DNA from: Comamonas fluminis
GTDB taxonomy: Bacteria > Pseudomonadota > Gammaproteobacteria > Burkholderiales > Burkholderiaceae_C
Reading direction: 5' to 3'
DNA: 64,000 bases
NCBI RefSeq assembly: GCF_019186805.1
Contig: NZ_CP066783.1
Span: 1,231,501 to 1,295,500, forward strand
The first letter of the stretch is position 1. Every line of letters starts with the position of its first letter. Under the pieces are notes generated by a model. It saw only the letters and a list, made by a program, of their open reading frames with translations, did no database searches and had not been told where the DNA came from. Positions 44,602-53,061 of this stretch are shown one piece after another. Position numbers and translations under genes: made by a program.

Positions 44602-45119
44602 GCCGTTAATGCTTCAAGCACCGTGCAGCCAGCGAGGGTGCCTGCTTTGAGTGTCACCTGCCGTTGCACGTCGTCAATTGCTTCAATATGAATAGCTACA
44701 TCCGCAACAGGTGTCACTGCTGCGGCCTTTTCAGGCCATTCTGCCAGTTTGAGTCCGGTGCTGGCAAAGATGTCGCGAAAACCCGCGTCTTCCCATTCGC
44801 GTGGGTCATCAAAGCGGTAGAAGTCAAAGTGCCAGATGGACAGATCGCCCGCCTCATGCGGCTCCACCACCGCATAGGTGGGGCTTTTGATGCGGCCCTG
44901 CACACCCAGGGCGCGCAGCCAGTGGCGCACCAGCGTGGTCTTGCCTGCGCCCAGGTCGCCGTGCAGCGTGACATAGGCGTTGCGCAGCTGGGGCAGGGCG
45001 GCCAGTTGCTGGGCAAAGTGCTCGGTATCTTGTTCGCTTTGCCAGACTATCTGGCGCTGCGCCAGCGCAGGTAGGGGCTCGCTTCCTACAATTCGGGGTG
45101 TATGTTGAGCAGCAGTCAA
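44598..45119 (-). CDS. tsaE: tRNA threonylcarbamoyladenosine biosynthesis ATPase TsaE
   Basis: ATPase of the TsaBDE complex that makes t6A37 in tRNA. The TTG at 45119 is chosen because AAGGAA lies five bases upstream and no ATG or GTG occurs between it and the conserved core, giving 173 residues. The P-loop is LHGDLGAGKTTLVRHWL and the family motifs SPTYAVVEPHE and WHFDFYRFDDPREWED are present. The gene ends by overlapping amiC (ATGA). Its start overlaps the divergent queG start by about 18 bases. Confidence 0.9.
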   Translation of the reverse strand: MTAAQHTPRIVGSEPLPALAQRQIVWQSEQDTEHFAQQLAALPQLRNAYVTLHGDLGAGKTTLVRHWLRALGVQGRIKSPTYAVVEPHEAGDLSIWHFDFYRFDDPREWEDAGFRDIFASTGLKLAEWPEKAAAVTPVADVAIHIEAIDDVQRQVTLKAGTLAGCTVLEALTA

Positions 45120-46172
45120 TTGGTTCCTTTGATGCAAGCCTGGGCTCGCGAGCTGGGATTTTCCCAAATCGGCGTGGCAGGCGTGGATTTGTCCTCGGCA
45201 GAACCCGGTCTGCTGCAATGGTTGGCGCAGGGGTTTCATGGCGAGATGCATTACATGCAGACCCATGGATTGAAACGAGCCCGCCCTGCGGAATTAGTTC
45301 CCGGCACGGTGAGTGTGATCACTGCACGAATGGATTATTTACCGCGTGATACATCCAAAGGCTGGCAAGCCGTGGAATGGGATCGCCTCAATCGGCCCGA
45401 TGAAGGCACTGTCTCCATCTACGCCCGTGGGCGGGACTATCACAAGGTGCTGCGCAACCGCCTGCAAAAGCTGGCCGAGCGCATTGCGCAGGATATTGGT
45501 CCCTTCGGCCACCGCGCCTTCACCGATTCCGCCCCCGTGCTGGAGGCGGAGCTGGCCAGCCGCAGTGGCCAGGGCTGGCGCGGCAAGCACACGCTGGTGC
45601 TCAGCCGCGAGGCCGGGTCGATGTTCTTTCTGGGCGAGATCTATGTGGACTTTGCACTCGATGCGACCGAGCCCGTTACCGCCCACTGCGGCAGTTGCTC
45701 GTCGTGCATGGACGCCTGCCCCACCGGCGCGATTGTTGCGCCGCACAAGGTGGATGCCCGCCGCTGCATCTCGTACCTGACCATCGAACACGCGGGCAGC
45801 ATTCCCGAAGACATGCGCCCGCTGCTGGCCAACCGCATCTATGGCTGTGACGACTGCCAGCTGGCCTGCCCCTGGAACAAGTTTGCGCAAGCCTCAACCT
45901 TGCCGGACTTTGATGCCCGCGCCGGACTGGCGGGAACGCAGCTGGTGCATTTCTTTGCTTGGGATGAAGCCACGTTCTTGCGCGTGACCGAGGGCAGCCC
46001 GATTCGCCGCATAGGCCATGCACGCTGGCTGCGCAATGTGGCCGTGGCGCTGGGCAATGCCTGGCGTGAAACCGGCCAGCCCGAGCTGAAAGCCGCGCTG
46101 CAAAGCCGTGCCGACCACCCCGACGCGGTTGTGGCCGAGCATGTGGCCTGGGCGCTGGCGCAGCGGGCTTGA
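45102..46172 (+). CDS. queG: Epoxyqueuosine reductase
   Basis: Cobalamin-dependent iron-sulfur enzyme that completes queuosine synthesis in tRNA, 356 residues. The two 4Fe-4S clusters are bound by CGSCSSCMDACPTGAI and CDDCQLACPWNK, the usual QueG pattern. The start at 45102 is ATG with GGGG just upstream; an in-frame ATG at 45132 is possible and would remove the overlap with tsaE. C-terminal HEAT-like helices are normal for the family. Confidence 0.94.
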   Translation: MLSSSQLVPLMQAWARELGFSQIGVAGVDLSSAEPGLLQWLAQGFHGEMHYMQTHGLKRARPAELVPGTVSVITARMDYLPRDTSKGWQAVEWDRLNRPDEGTVSIYARGRDYHKVLRNRLQKLAERIAQDIGPFGHRAFTDSAPVLEAELASRSGQGWRGKHTLVLSREAGSMFFLGEIYVDFALDATEPVTAHCGSCSSCMDACPTGAIVAPHKVDARRCISYLTIEHAGSIPEDMRPLLANRIYGCDDCQLACPWNKFAQASTLPDFDARAGLAGTQLVHFFAWDEATFLRVTEGSPIRRIGHARWLRNVAVALGNAWRETGQPELKAALQSRADHPDAVVAEHVAWALAQRA

Positions 46173-46179
46173 TTTGAAT

Positions 46180-46233
46180 GAAATTGGCTTGTAGTCCATA
46201 AGGTATATAGGCTAGCAGCTATCTTTTTGATAT
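46180..46233. repeat. Dispersed TTGATAGC-type repeat between queG and the AEC gene
   Basis: On the minus strand it reads ATATCAAAAAGATAGCTGCT, then AGCC, an AT-rich spacer and ACTACAAGCCAATTT. It is a full-looking copy between two convergent genes. Confidence 0.7.
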
Positions 46234-46234
46234 C

Positions 46235-47143
46235 TCAGATGCCAATCAGCCACAAGCCAAACGGCAGGCTGAGTACACCCAGCATGGTGGACAGCGAAAT
46301 CAGGCTGGCCACCAGCGACCCTTCATAGCCCATGCGCACCGCCAGCACATAGCACGATGAGGCCGTGGGCAGGCTGGAAAAAGCCATCAGCGCAATGGCC
46401 TGTGGCTGGTTGAGCTGGAACAGCTTGACCATGGCAAACGCAATCAGCGGCTGAATGGCATGCCGAATCAGCAGCAGCTCGCCCGCCAGCAGCTTGTTGC
46501 TGGCCAGCGCGCTGAGCTTGAGGCCCGCACCCGCAGCCATCAGCCCCAGCGCAATGGAGGCAGCGCCCAGGCGCGCCACCGGTGTTTCGATCAGCGCGGG
46601 AATCTTCAGGCCCGCCGCATTGAACAGCAGGGCGCTGACGGTGGCAATGATGAGCGGGTTACGCAGCAACTGCCCCACAAATGGCTGGCCGCTGCCGCGC
46701 GACATGGGCCAGACAGCGGCCACATTGAACAGCGGCACCGAAACGCCAATCAACACCGAGACATAGAGCAGTCCATCCGGCCCCGCCAGCCGCGACACCA
46801 GCGCCAGCGCAATGAAGGAGTTGAAGCGAAACGCCACCTGCGCCGCGCCCGCATAGCTGCGGGCATCAATGCGTTTGCCCAGCCAGGGCAGGTGGGGCAG
46901 GCTGTACGTCAGCGCAATGCCTGCAAGCCCGCCCAGCACGCCAGCGGCCAGCAACTGGCTGGCCTCGCCCCACTGAATCGGGTTGCGCGTGATGGAGTGA
47001 AACAGCAGCACGGGAAACAGCAGGTAGTACACCAGCTGCTCCACCGGCTGCCACACGCTGCGGTTGATGGGCGTGAAGCGGCACAGCACATAACCGAGCA
47101 CGATGAGCGCGAAGTCGGGGAAAAGCAGTTCGAGATAGTTCAC
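46235..47143 (-). CDS. AEC (auxin efflux carrier) family transporter
   Basis: Inner-membrane carrier of 302 residues from a GTG at 47143; a TTG three codons upstream is also possible. Ten hydrophobic segments are visible in two five-helix bundles, starting LLFPDFALIVLGYVLCRF. The family exports or imports small carboxylates such as malate. The substrate is unknown. No regulator is adjacent. Confidence 0.82.
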   Translation of the reverse strand: MNYLELLFPDFALIVLGYVLCRFTPINRSVWQPVEQLVYYLLFPVLLFHSITRNPIQWGEASQLLAAGVLGGLAGIALTYSLPHLPWLGKRIDARSYAGAAQVAFRFNSFIALALVSRLAGPDGLLYVSVLIGVSVPLFNVAAVWPMSRGSGQPFVGQLLRNPLIIATVSALLFNAAGLKIPALIETPVARLGAASIALGLMAAGAGLKLSALASNKLLAGELLLIRHAIQPLIAFAMVKLFQLNQPQAIALMAFSSLPTASSCYVLAVRMGYEGSLVASLISLSTMLGVLSLPFGLWLIGI

Positions 47144-47379
47144 GGCCCGCAAGCATAGGCGGTGGCAGGTGCTTGCTGAGAAAAAGCTGTCGGCAGATAC
47201 GTAAGCGGTAGTACTTACTTGTGGGGATTACGTTATCAGCTATGAACTTTGATTCGGTTCAAAGAATTTGCAGGTATCTGGGGTAAATACCTAGAAATAA
47301 GGGCTAATAACAAGATGCCGGTTTTTTATCGGCACTTACTATCAGCCGTCAATTTCAGAACTCATAAGGAGACCCCTTC
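47144..47379. promoter_or_regulatory. Intergenic control region before the 47380 Bug receptor
   Basis: The 236 bases are AT-richer than the surroundings and carry several short dyads: AGGTAT with ATACCT (47272-47292), CTTTGA with TCAAAG (near 47248-47265) and GCCG with CGGC (47318-47333). They are likely promoter and operator sequences for the strongly translated receptor gene. Exact promoter elements cannot be fixed. Confidence 0.4.
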
Positions 47380-48360
47380 ATGAATCGTCGCATGTACATG
47401 GGCCTGACCCTGGCTCTGGCAACCGCAGGTTTTTCGACCGCTGTGATGGCGCAGGCCAACTACCCCACCAAGCCCATCAAGCTGCTGGTGCCCTTCGCAG
47501 CAGGCGGTACGACTGACATCATCGCCCGCGTGATCGCCGAGCCTCTCTCCAAGGAGCTGGGCCAGTCCGTGGTGGTGGACAACAAGGGCGGCGGCGGCGG
47601 CGTGATTGGCGCGCAGGAAACCGCACGCCAAAAGCCCGATGGCTACAACCTGGGCATCTCCACGTTGTCCACCATGGCCACCAACCCGGCCATCAACCCC
47701 AAGACGCCCTACAACCCGCTGACGGACTTCACGCCCATCATCAACATTGCGGCCACGCCCAATGTGATCGCCGTGAACCCCAAGTTCGCTGGCAGCGCCA
47801 ACTACAAGGCGTTTGAGGCAGAGCTCAAGGGCCATCCCAACAAGTACTCCTATGGCTCCTCCGGCACGGGCGGCATCCAGCACATGCTGATGGAGCTGTA
47901 CAAGTCGCTGACGGGCATTGAAATGACCCACGTTCCTTACCGCGGCGCAGGCCCGGCACTGAACGATGCGGTTGCCGGCCAGATTCCCATGATTCTGGAC
48001 AACCTGCCTTCGGCGCTGCCCTTCATCAAGGACAACCGCCTCAAGGCCATCGTCGTGGCCGCACCCCAGCGTCTGGCTGTGTTGCCTGATGTGCCCACCT
48101 TCAAGGAAGTGGGCCTGCCCCAGGTCAACCGCATGGCTTCTTACGGCATCCTGGGCCCCAAGGGCATGGACAAGGCCGTGGTCGATAAGATCAACGCCGC
48201 TGTGAAGAAGGTGCTGCAGGACCCCGCAGTGAAGAAGCGCATTGAAGACACCGGCTCGCTGGTGGTGGGCAACTCGCCTCAGGAATTCGCCAAGGAGCTG
48301 AAGGAAGAGTTCGAAACCTACAAGCAAGTGGTGGCCAAGCAGAAGCTGACACTGGATTGA
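47380..48360 (+). CDS. Tripartite tricarboxylate transporter (Bug) binding protein
   Basis: Periplasmic receptor of 326 residues, with a signal peptide ending TAVMAQANY and AAGGAG before the ATG. The Bug fold shows PIKLLVPFAAGGTTDIIARV, VVVDNKGGGGGVIGAQ, HVPYRGAGPALNDAVAGQ and RLAVLPDVPTFKEVGLP. There is no adjacent TctA/TctB pair. The gene is flanked by its own control region and terminator, so it is monocistronic. The ligand, probably a carboxylate, is not deducible. Confidence 0.92.
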   Translation: MNRRMYMGLTLALATAGFSTAVMAQANYPTKPIKLLVPFAAGGTTDIIARVIAEPLSKELGQSVVVDNKGGGGGVIGAQETARQKPDGYNLGISTLSTMATNPAINPKTPYNPLTDFTPIINIAATPNVIAVNPKFAGSANYKAFEAELKGHPNKYSYGSSGTGGIQHMLMELYKSLTGIEMTHVPYRGAGPALNDAVAGQIPMILDNLPSALPFIKDNRLKAIVVAAPQRLAVLPDVPTFKEVGLPQVNRMASYGILGPKGMDKAVVDKINAAVKKVLQDPAVKKRIEDTGSLVVGNSPQEFAKELKEEFETYKQVVAKQKLTLD

Positions 48361-48367
48361 TGTCGTG

Positions 48368-48447
48368 ATGCGCTACTGACTTGGTAGCGCATGCCGCTTA
48401 TGCATAAAGCCCAAAGTGCCTGAAAGGCCTTTGGGCTTTTTGTTTTT
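48368..48447 (+). terminator. Hairpin plus Rho-independent terminator after the Bug receptor
   Basis: ATGCGCTAC (48368) pairs perfectly with GTAGCGCAT (48384). It is followed by a second stem, AGCCCAAAG (48408) with CTTTGGGCT (48429), that ends in T runs. The second one is the likely terminator. Confidence 0.8.
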
Positions 48448-48451
48448 TGAC

Positions 48452-49687
48452 TCAAGCCGACAGCCATTCCCAACGTGGAATCTCGCTCTCGTTTAGATTG
48501 GCAATCTGGGTCTCGCCCAGGTCTTTTTCCAGATGAATGGGTTGCCAGTCGGGCAGTGCGGTGTCATTGCTGTCCTCGTCTGATGTGTAGCGACTGGCTT
48601 GTGCATCTTCCAGCGCATTGAGCAATCGGTTGGCGTGGGTCACCACAATCACCTGGGTCTGGCGCGCAGCCTGGGTGATGAGGCGGCCCAGCGCGGGCAG
48701 CAGATCGGGGTGCAAGCTGGTTTCAGGCTCGTTGAGCACCAACAACTGCGGCGGGCGCGGGCTGAGCAGGGCGGCTATCAGCAGCAGATAGCGCAGCGTG
48801 CCATCAGACAGCTCTGCCGCGCTCAAGGGGCGCAGCAGGCCTGGCTGATGCATTTGCACGATAAGACGATTGCCCTCGCTGGCAATGCTGAGGCTGGCGC
48901 CCGAAAACGCATCGCCCACGGCTTGCTGCAGTGCTTCGTTATCGCCAATTTGCCCAATGGTCAGCAGCGCAGCCGCCATATCGTGGCCATCGCCGCTGAG
49001 CACGGGCGTATAGCAGCCCAGCTGCGGCTGGCGTGCCGGGGCATCGGCATCGGTGCGGAAATGGTCGTAAAAGCGCCAGGCACGGATTTCTTCACGCAGG
49101 GTAACGATCTCGGGTGCGCCACGCGGGTCCACCAGCTCGGTCATCATGCTGGCCCAGCGGGCCACCGGGCGCTCCAGCGTCTGCCAGCTGGAGCGGCCAC
49201 CGCCGTCGCTGCGCAGCTTCAGCGCCGGGCCTTTGCGCTCGACTAGCAAACTGGCGGGGCGGCGCACAGCTCCGGCCCAGACGGCTTCTGCTTTGATCTC
49301 AGGGTCTTGCGCAAACGGTGCGGGCACGCTGCTTGGCGCTGGGCGGCCCAGGGCAATGGCGTAGCTCAGCCCATCTCTGCCATGGCTGGCAAAGCCCAGT
49401 TCCAGCCGTTCGGTCTTTTTGCGCACTGTGCCTTGCACGGGATAGTCGCCCCGGCGCATGGCTGCGGTGATCTCTTCGGGCCCGGCCCAAAGTGTGGAGG
49501 GCAGGCCGCCTTCGCGCACCAGCGACTGTACGGCGCCGCCATAGGCAATATCGCCCAGCAGGCGCAGCGATTTATAGACGCTGCTTTTGCCGCTGCCATT
49601 GGGGCCGGTGACCACGGTCAATCGGCCCAGTGGCATGACCAGGCGGCGCAGGCTGCGGTAGTTGGCAATGGCAAGAGTAGAAAGCAT
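48452..49687 (-). CDS. AAA family ATPase (RecF/AbiE-like ABC-type ATPase)
   Basis: Protein of 411 residues from the ATG at 49687 (MLSTLAIANYRSLRRLVMPL). It has an N-terminal P-loop VTGPNGSGKSSVYKSLR and C-terminal signature and Walker B parts (LSDGTLRYLLLIAALL, LLVLNEPETSLHPDLLPALG, VTHANRLL), an SMC/RecF-type split ATPase. It belongs to the AAA_21 group of predicted ATPases, some of which act in phage defence or toxin systems, but no nuclease partner is adjacent here. It is divergent from xerD with 41 bases between starts. Role unknown. Confidence 0.8.
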   Translation of the reverse strand: MLSTLAIANYRSLRRLVMPLGRLTVVTGPNGSGKSSVYKSLRLLGDIAYGGAVQSLVREGGLPSTLWAGPEEITAAMRRGDYPVQGTVRKKTERLELGFASHGRDGLSYAIALGRPAPSSVPAPFAQDPEIKAEAVWAGAVRRPASLLVERKGPALKLRSDGGGRSSWQTLERPVARWASMMTELVDPRGAPEIVTLREEIRAWRFYDHFRTDADAPARQPQLGCYTPVLSGDGHDMAAALLTIGQIGDNEALQQAVGDAFSGASLSIASEGNRLIVQMHQPGLLRPLSAAELSDGTLRYLLLIAALLSPRPPQLLVLNEPETSLHPDLLPALGRLITQAARQTQVIVVTHANRLLNALEDAQASRYTSDEDSNDTALPDWQPIHLEKDLGETQIANLNESEIPRWEWLSA

Positions 49688-49728
49688 GGCGGGCCATGGT
49701 AGCAGCGCCAGCGTGTACGCTAGCGGCC

Positions 49729-50685
49729 ATGTCAGAAGCCGCCAAAAAACCACGCAAGCCGCAGATTCCTGAGGACTGGCCCCAGCCCCTGCCTGCCAGT
49801 CAGGACGCCATGGATTTATTCATAGATGCTCTGCTGCTGGAGGACGGCCTCTCGCGCAACACGCTGGCGGCCTACCGGCGCGACCTGACAGCAGCCTCGC
49901 GCTGGCTGGCCAAGCTGGAGCCGCCCAAAGCTTTGGATGCGGCGCAGGAATCTGACTTGCAGGACTATTTCAGCGCCCGGGTGGACGACACCAAGGCCAC
50001 CTCATCCAACCGCCGCCTGACGGTGCTGCGCCGCTACTTTCACTGGGCGCTGCGCGAAAAGCGCGTAACGGCCGACCCCACGGTGCGCATGCTGGCCGCC
50101 AAACAGGCGCCGCGCATGCCCAAGGTGCTGACCCAGCTGCAGGTGGAAGCCCTGCTGAACGCCCCCGATGTGGACACGCCGCTGGGCCTGCGCGACCGCG
50201 CCATGCTGGAGCTGATGTATGCCAGCGGCCTGCGCGTGAGCGAGCTGGTGGGCGTGCGCATGCACGAGCTGGACCTGCGCGCAGGCGTGCTGCGCGTCAC
50301 GGGCAAGGGGCGCAAGGAGCGACTGGTGCCCTTTGGCCAGGAGGCGCAGCACTGGCTGGAGCGCTATCTGGCGCAGGCGCGCAGCGCCATTCTGGGCGGG
50401 CAGCAAAGCGAGGCTGTCTTTGTCACCCAGCGCGGCGCTGGCATGAGCCGGGTGATGTTCTGGATCATCGTCAAGAAGTGCGCGCAACTGGCGGGCATTA
50501 CCTCACCCCTGTCACCACACACGCTGCGCCACGCGTTTGCCACACACTTGCTCAACCACGGCGCTGATCTGCGTGTGGTGCAGATATTGCTGGGCCATGC
50601 CGATATCTCCACCACCACCATCTACACCCATGTGGCGCGTGAACGGCTCAAGGCGCTGCATGCTGAGCATCATCCGAGGGGGTAG
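49729..50685 (+). CDS. xerD: Site-specific tyrosine recombinase XerD
   Basis: Chromosome dimer resolution recombinase of 318 residues from the ATG at 49729. The core-binding domain (about 30-115) is followed by the catalytic domain. The catalytic residues are all present: Arg in ASGLRVSEL, Lys in TGKGRKERLVP, His and Arg in SPHTLRHAFATHLL, His in LLGHADISTT and Tyr in TIYTH. The sequence looks like the housekeeping XerD, not a phage integrase. The N-terminal basic segment (AAKKPRKPQIPEDW) is an extension. Confidence 0.93.
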   Translation: MSEAAKKPRKPQIPEDWPQPLPASQDAMDLFIDALLLEDGLSRNTLAAYRRDLTAASRWLAKLEPPKALDAAQESDLQDYFSARVDDTKATSSNRRLTVLRRYFHWALREKRVTADPTVRMLAAKQAPRMPKVLTQLQVEALLNAPDVDTPLGLRDRAMLELMYASGLRVSELVGVRMHELDLRAGVLRVTGKGRKERLVPFGQEAQHWLERYLAQARSAILGGQQSEAVFVTQRGAGMSRVMFWIIVKKCAQLAGITSPLSPHTLRHAFATHLLNHGADLRVVQILLGHADISTTTIYTHVARERLKALHAEHHPRG

Positions 50686-50755
50686 GGGCGGCTTATGTGG
50701 GCTTGTTGTTGAATGGCGCTGATCGGCCAGAAGCAGCCGGTAGTGACTGACTGCT

Positions 50756-51964
50756 TCAGTTGCCGTTAGTCGAAGCGCCGCCTTCATCAGTGCTCGGTTT
50801 TGCTTTGCGTGAACGAGCTTGCGAAAGCGCGATCTTCTTCGCCCGCTTCGCGTCAAATGACACGATTGGCTTGAACTCCAACTTGTACGGTGTGTAGCGC
50901 CCCTTGAAATGTTTCTCACCAGGCAGTGGCTGAATTTCACGCCAATACTTCACACCACCCTCAGGGATAGGACCGCTCGGCAGGGGCCTCAAGATGCATC
51001 TAGCTTCGATTTTTCCGCGAACATCGTCCAGCTTGTGGATGTCTGAGTAGTCGGTCGTGCATGCTGACATGAGATAGAAAAGCCCGCTCAAGGCTGCGGT
51101 CGCTTCTTGTAAATCAGGCTGGTCACCACTGTGGATGAATTTATTGCGCGCTTTCCTTGCTTCGTTAAGAGTGCAGTACAGCTCCGCGTTAATTACCTTC
51201 TTTTGAAACAGAAGTTCAATCCGTGCTGACGTGGTCCAGACACGATAGTCCTTTAGAAAGCCACCACGCTGTGGGACTCCATCAGTTGAGGCTTTCGCTT
51301 CAACCTCAATACGCCACAGTCGACTCACTAACTGCTCAATGCTTGTCCACAAGCAGGTAAGGGCTTCGGCCAATGCGCCAGCGACGAAGTGCGAACAACC
51401 CGCCAAAACAATTTCATGACTCAACGGATCGCACTTGTTAACGATTCCTCTGCCTCGCTCAACTGCACTTTTAAGATTCGCAATCGTAGTGGGCACTAAA
51501 TCGAGTAAGCGGATATTCTCTAATGAACTGGCGCTTCGATCTCGAAGCGCTGAATGCAAGCTTGCCACCTGGCCTGACCGTGCATACATGCGAACATATC
51601 CAGTCTTGTAGAGTACCCCTTGAAAGATATCAGCAGGTGCGGCCGCCTCCGTGTAGATTCCTCCAAGAAGCATTTCGAGCAAGACGCGGTTGAATATTTT
51701 CAGCGCCTTGCCATGCTCAGTAAACTCAGGAAGAGCGGGCAGCGCGAGCGTGCCGTCGAAGCCGACCAGCATCGCGTAAGGAGCGACGTTGCCGTCAATG
51801 AATCCACTGACGCGATTTAGCTTTAGGTAGTCGTAGCTGCCCTTATTGATTTGTTCAAGTGACGGATTCCACTTGTCGCGCCCATCCTTTGCGAATAGCT
51901 TTATCGGAGCACTAGCCGCCATGATTAGCGGCGTTCCTTCGGGGATCCCATTTTCATCAGTCAT
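50756..51964 (-). CDS. Uncharacterised protein with HEPN-like motif
   Basis: Protein of 402 residues of unknown function. The centre to C-terminal part (about 200-330) is helical and contains EARKARNKFIHSGD, an Arg-x4-His arrangement typical of HEPN RNase-like domains. It is preceded by helices such as LWTSIEQLVSRLWRIE and followed by ALSGLFYLMSAC, a layout common in ApeA-like HEPN proteins. The N-terminal 200 residues match nothing I recognise. The C-terminus is Lys/Arg/Ser-rich. Third-codon positions look A/T-richer than in neighbouring genes, suggesting transfer. It stands between xerD and a Tat-exported protein gene. Confidence 0.6.
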   Translation of the reverse strand: MTDENGIPEGTPLIMAASAPIKLFAKDGRDKWNPSLEQINKGSYDYLKLNRVSGFIDGNVAPYAMLVGFDGTLALPALPEFTEHGKALKIFNRVLLEMLLGGIYTEAAAPADIFQGVLYKTGYVRMYARSGQVASLHSALRDRSASSLENIRLLDLVPTTIANLKSAVERGRGIVNKCDPLSHEIVLAGCSHFVAGALAEALTCLWTSIEQLVSRLWRIEVEAKASTDGVPQRGGFLKDYRVWTTSARIELLFQKKVINAELYCTLNEARKARNKFIHSGDQPDLQEATAALSGLFYLMSACTTDYSDIHKLDDVRGKIEARCILRPLPSGPIPEGGVKYWREIQPLPGEKHFKGRYTPYKLEFKPIVSFDAKRAKKIALSQARSRKAKPSTDEGGASTNGN

Positions 51965-52212
51965 GCGCGGATATTGGCTGATTTCGATGCCCGACTATAT
52001 TCGGAGAACAACTGGCAGCTTTGTTCCGTCGATTTTGTCGCAGCGAGAGGCTGCAATGGGTCGACCTGAGACAGTCATAAGCAACTCCAAAGCAAGCCTC
52101 CTAGTCGTTTTCAACCGCTAAAAAGCCCTGCAACTTGTTTGAGTTCTGGGCTTTTTCGTGGCAGCTGCGATTTGGGAATGAAGCCAGCTACCGCAGCTAT
52201 CTAACCCCATCA
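51965..52212. other. Atypical non-coding interval with a terminator-like hairpin
   Basis: 248 bases upstream of the HEPN-like gene. AAAAGCCC (52121) pairs with GGGCTTTT (52147-52154) around a smaller AACT/AGTT stem, a bidirectional terminator. The rest resembles degenerate, non-coding remnant sequence; I see no gene in it. Confidence 0.45.
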
Positions 52213-52872
52213 TCAGGCTGGCTGCTGAGCACTAATCTGTATGTAGTACAGCCCCCAGACAGCAGCCGTAAAGCGCTGCTTGAGGGGGAGCTGTTTGAGT
52301 TCATCAATATGCTGGGGCGCAAAGCTGGCCCATAGCGGGCCAAGGCCGCCGATGGACAGCGGCGTGCCGTCAAGCTGCGTGGCCAGCAGCATGCGCCAGC
52401 GCACGGCCTGGGCCAGGGGCAGCTGGCTGCGGTAGCCGTCAATGCCTTGTAGCGTCAGCCAGTGGCCCTGGGCCATGGCCTGGGCAATATCCACGCCGCT
52501 GGCTTGCAGCACGTTTTCCAGCAGCGGGCCTTGCAGGCTGTGCTCTGCGTTGTCGTATTCCAGTGTGGTTTTCAGTGTGTGCTGCTCAAGGCTGTTGAGG
52601 GCATCCAGCCCGCAGGCCCAGGCGCTTTCAAACTGGTAGCCGTGGGTTTGCAACATATGGTCGGTCACTGGCTGCGGCTTGCCCCGGTTGCCTTGCACGC
52701 CGGGGCCGGAGATGGTCAGCATGACGGGCTGCAGGCCGTTGAGCACGCAGGCCTGGCTGGCAGAGCGGGCGGCTTGCGCCGATGGAGCCAGTGCCAGTGT
52801 TCCCAGCGCAGCGCAGGCTGCGCCGCTGCGCGAGAGCAGGCCACGGCGGGACAGGGGTTTGGAGTCGCTCAT
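52213..52872 (-). CDS. Tat-exported molybdopterin-oxidoreductase-like protein
   Basis: Periplasmic protein of 219 residues with a Tat signal (SRRGLLSRSGAACAALG). The mature part resembles the oxidoreductase molybdopterin-binding (SUOX-like) fold in its short form: VMLTISGPG, LQGPLLENVLQASGV, IDGYRSQLPLAQAV, LDGTPLSIGGLGPLW. No Cys molybdenum ligand is evident in the expected place, as in other short members that may bind no cofactor or act as partners. Function is uncertain. Confidence 0.65.
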   Translation of the reverse strand: MSDSKPLSRRGLLSRSGAACAALGTLALAPSAQAARSASQACVLNGLQPVMLTISGPGVQGNRGKPQPVTDHMLQTHGYQFESAWACGLDALNSLEQHTLKTTLEYDNAEHSLQGPLLENVLQASGVDIAQAMAQGHWLTLQGIDGYRSQLPLAQAVRWRMLLATQLDGTPLSIGGLGPLWASFAPQHIDELKQLPLKQRFTAAVWGLYYIQISAQQPA

Positions 52873-53061
52873 GCGTTCCTTTCAGACGGGGATGAATCAG
52901 TCTAGCCTAGCTGGTATGAGTAGCAGGGCGTTTGATGTGATGCATTTCTTTCGTCATTCCGGCGAAAGCAGCCAATGGATTCGCCGAATCATTGATGGCG
53001 TGTTCAAGGATTTGCGCTTTGAGGAAAAATCGCAGCATTGATTTTTGGAATTGCATTGGTG

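Noticed and set aside
44673..44702. Sequence inside tsaE (ATATGAATAGCTACATCC) resembling the dispersed repeat
   Set aside because: It shares only a short ATAGCT core and could be chance.
49729..50685. XerD considered as a mobile-element integrase marking an island next to the HEPN-like gene
   Set aside because: Its sequence and length match the housekeeping XerD, and no flanking attachment repeats were recognised.
52916..53041. Possible 41-residue peptide between the molybdopterin-like gene and the third Bug gene
   Set aside because: There is no ribosome binding site, and its sequence contains a dyad that is more likely regulatory.
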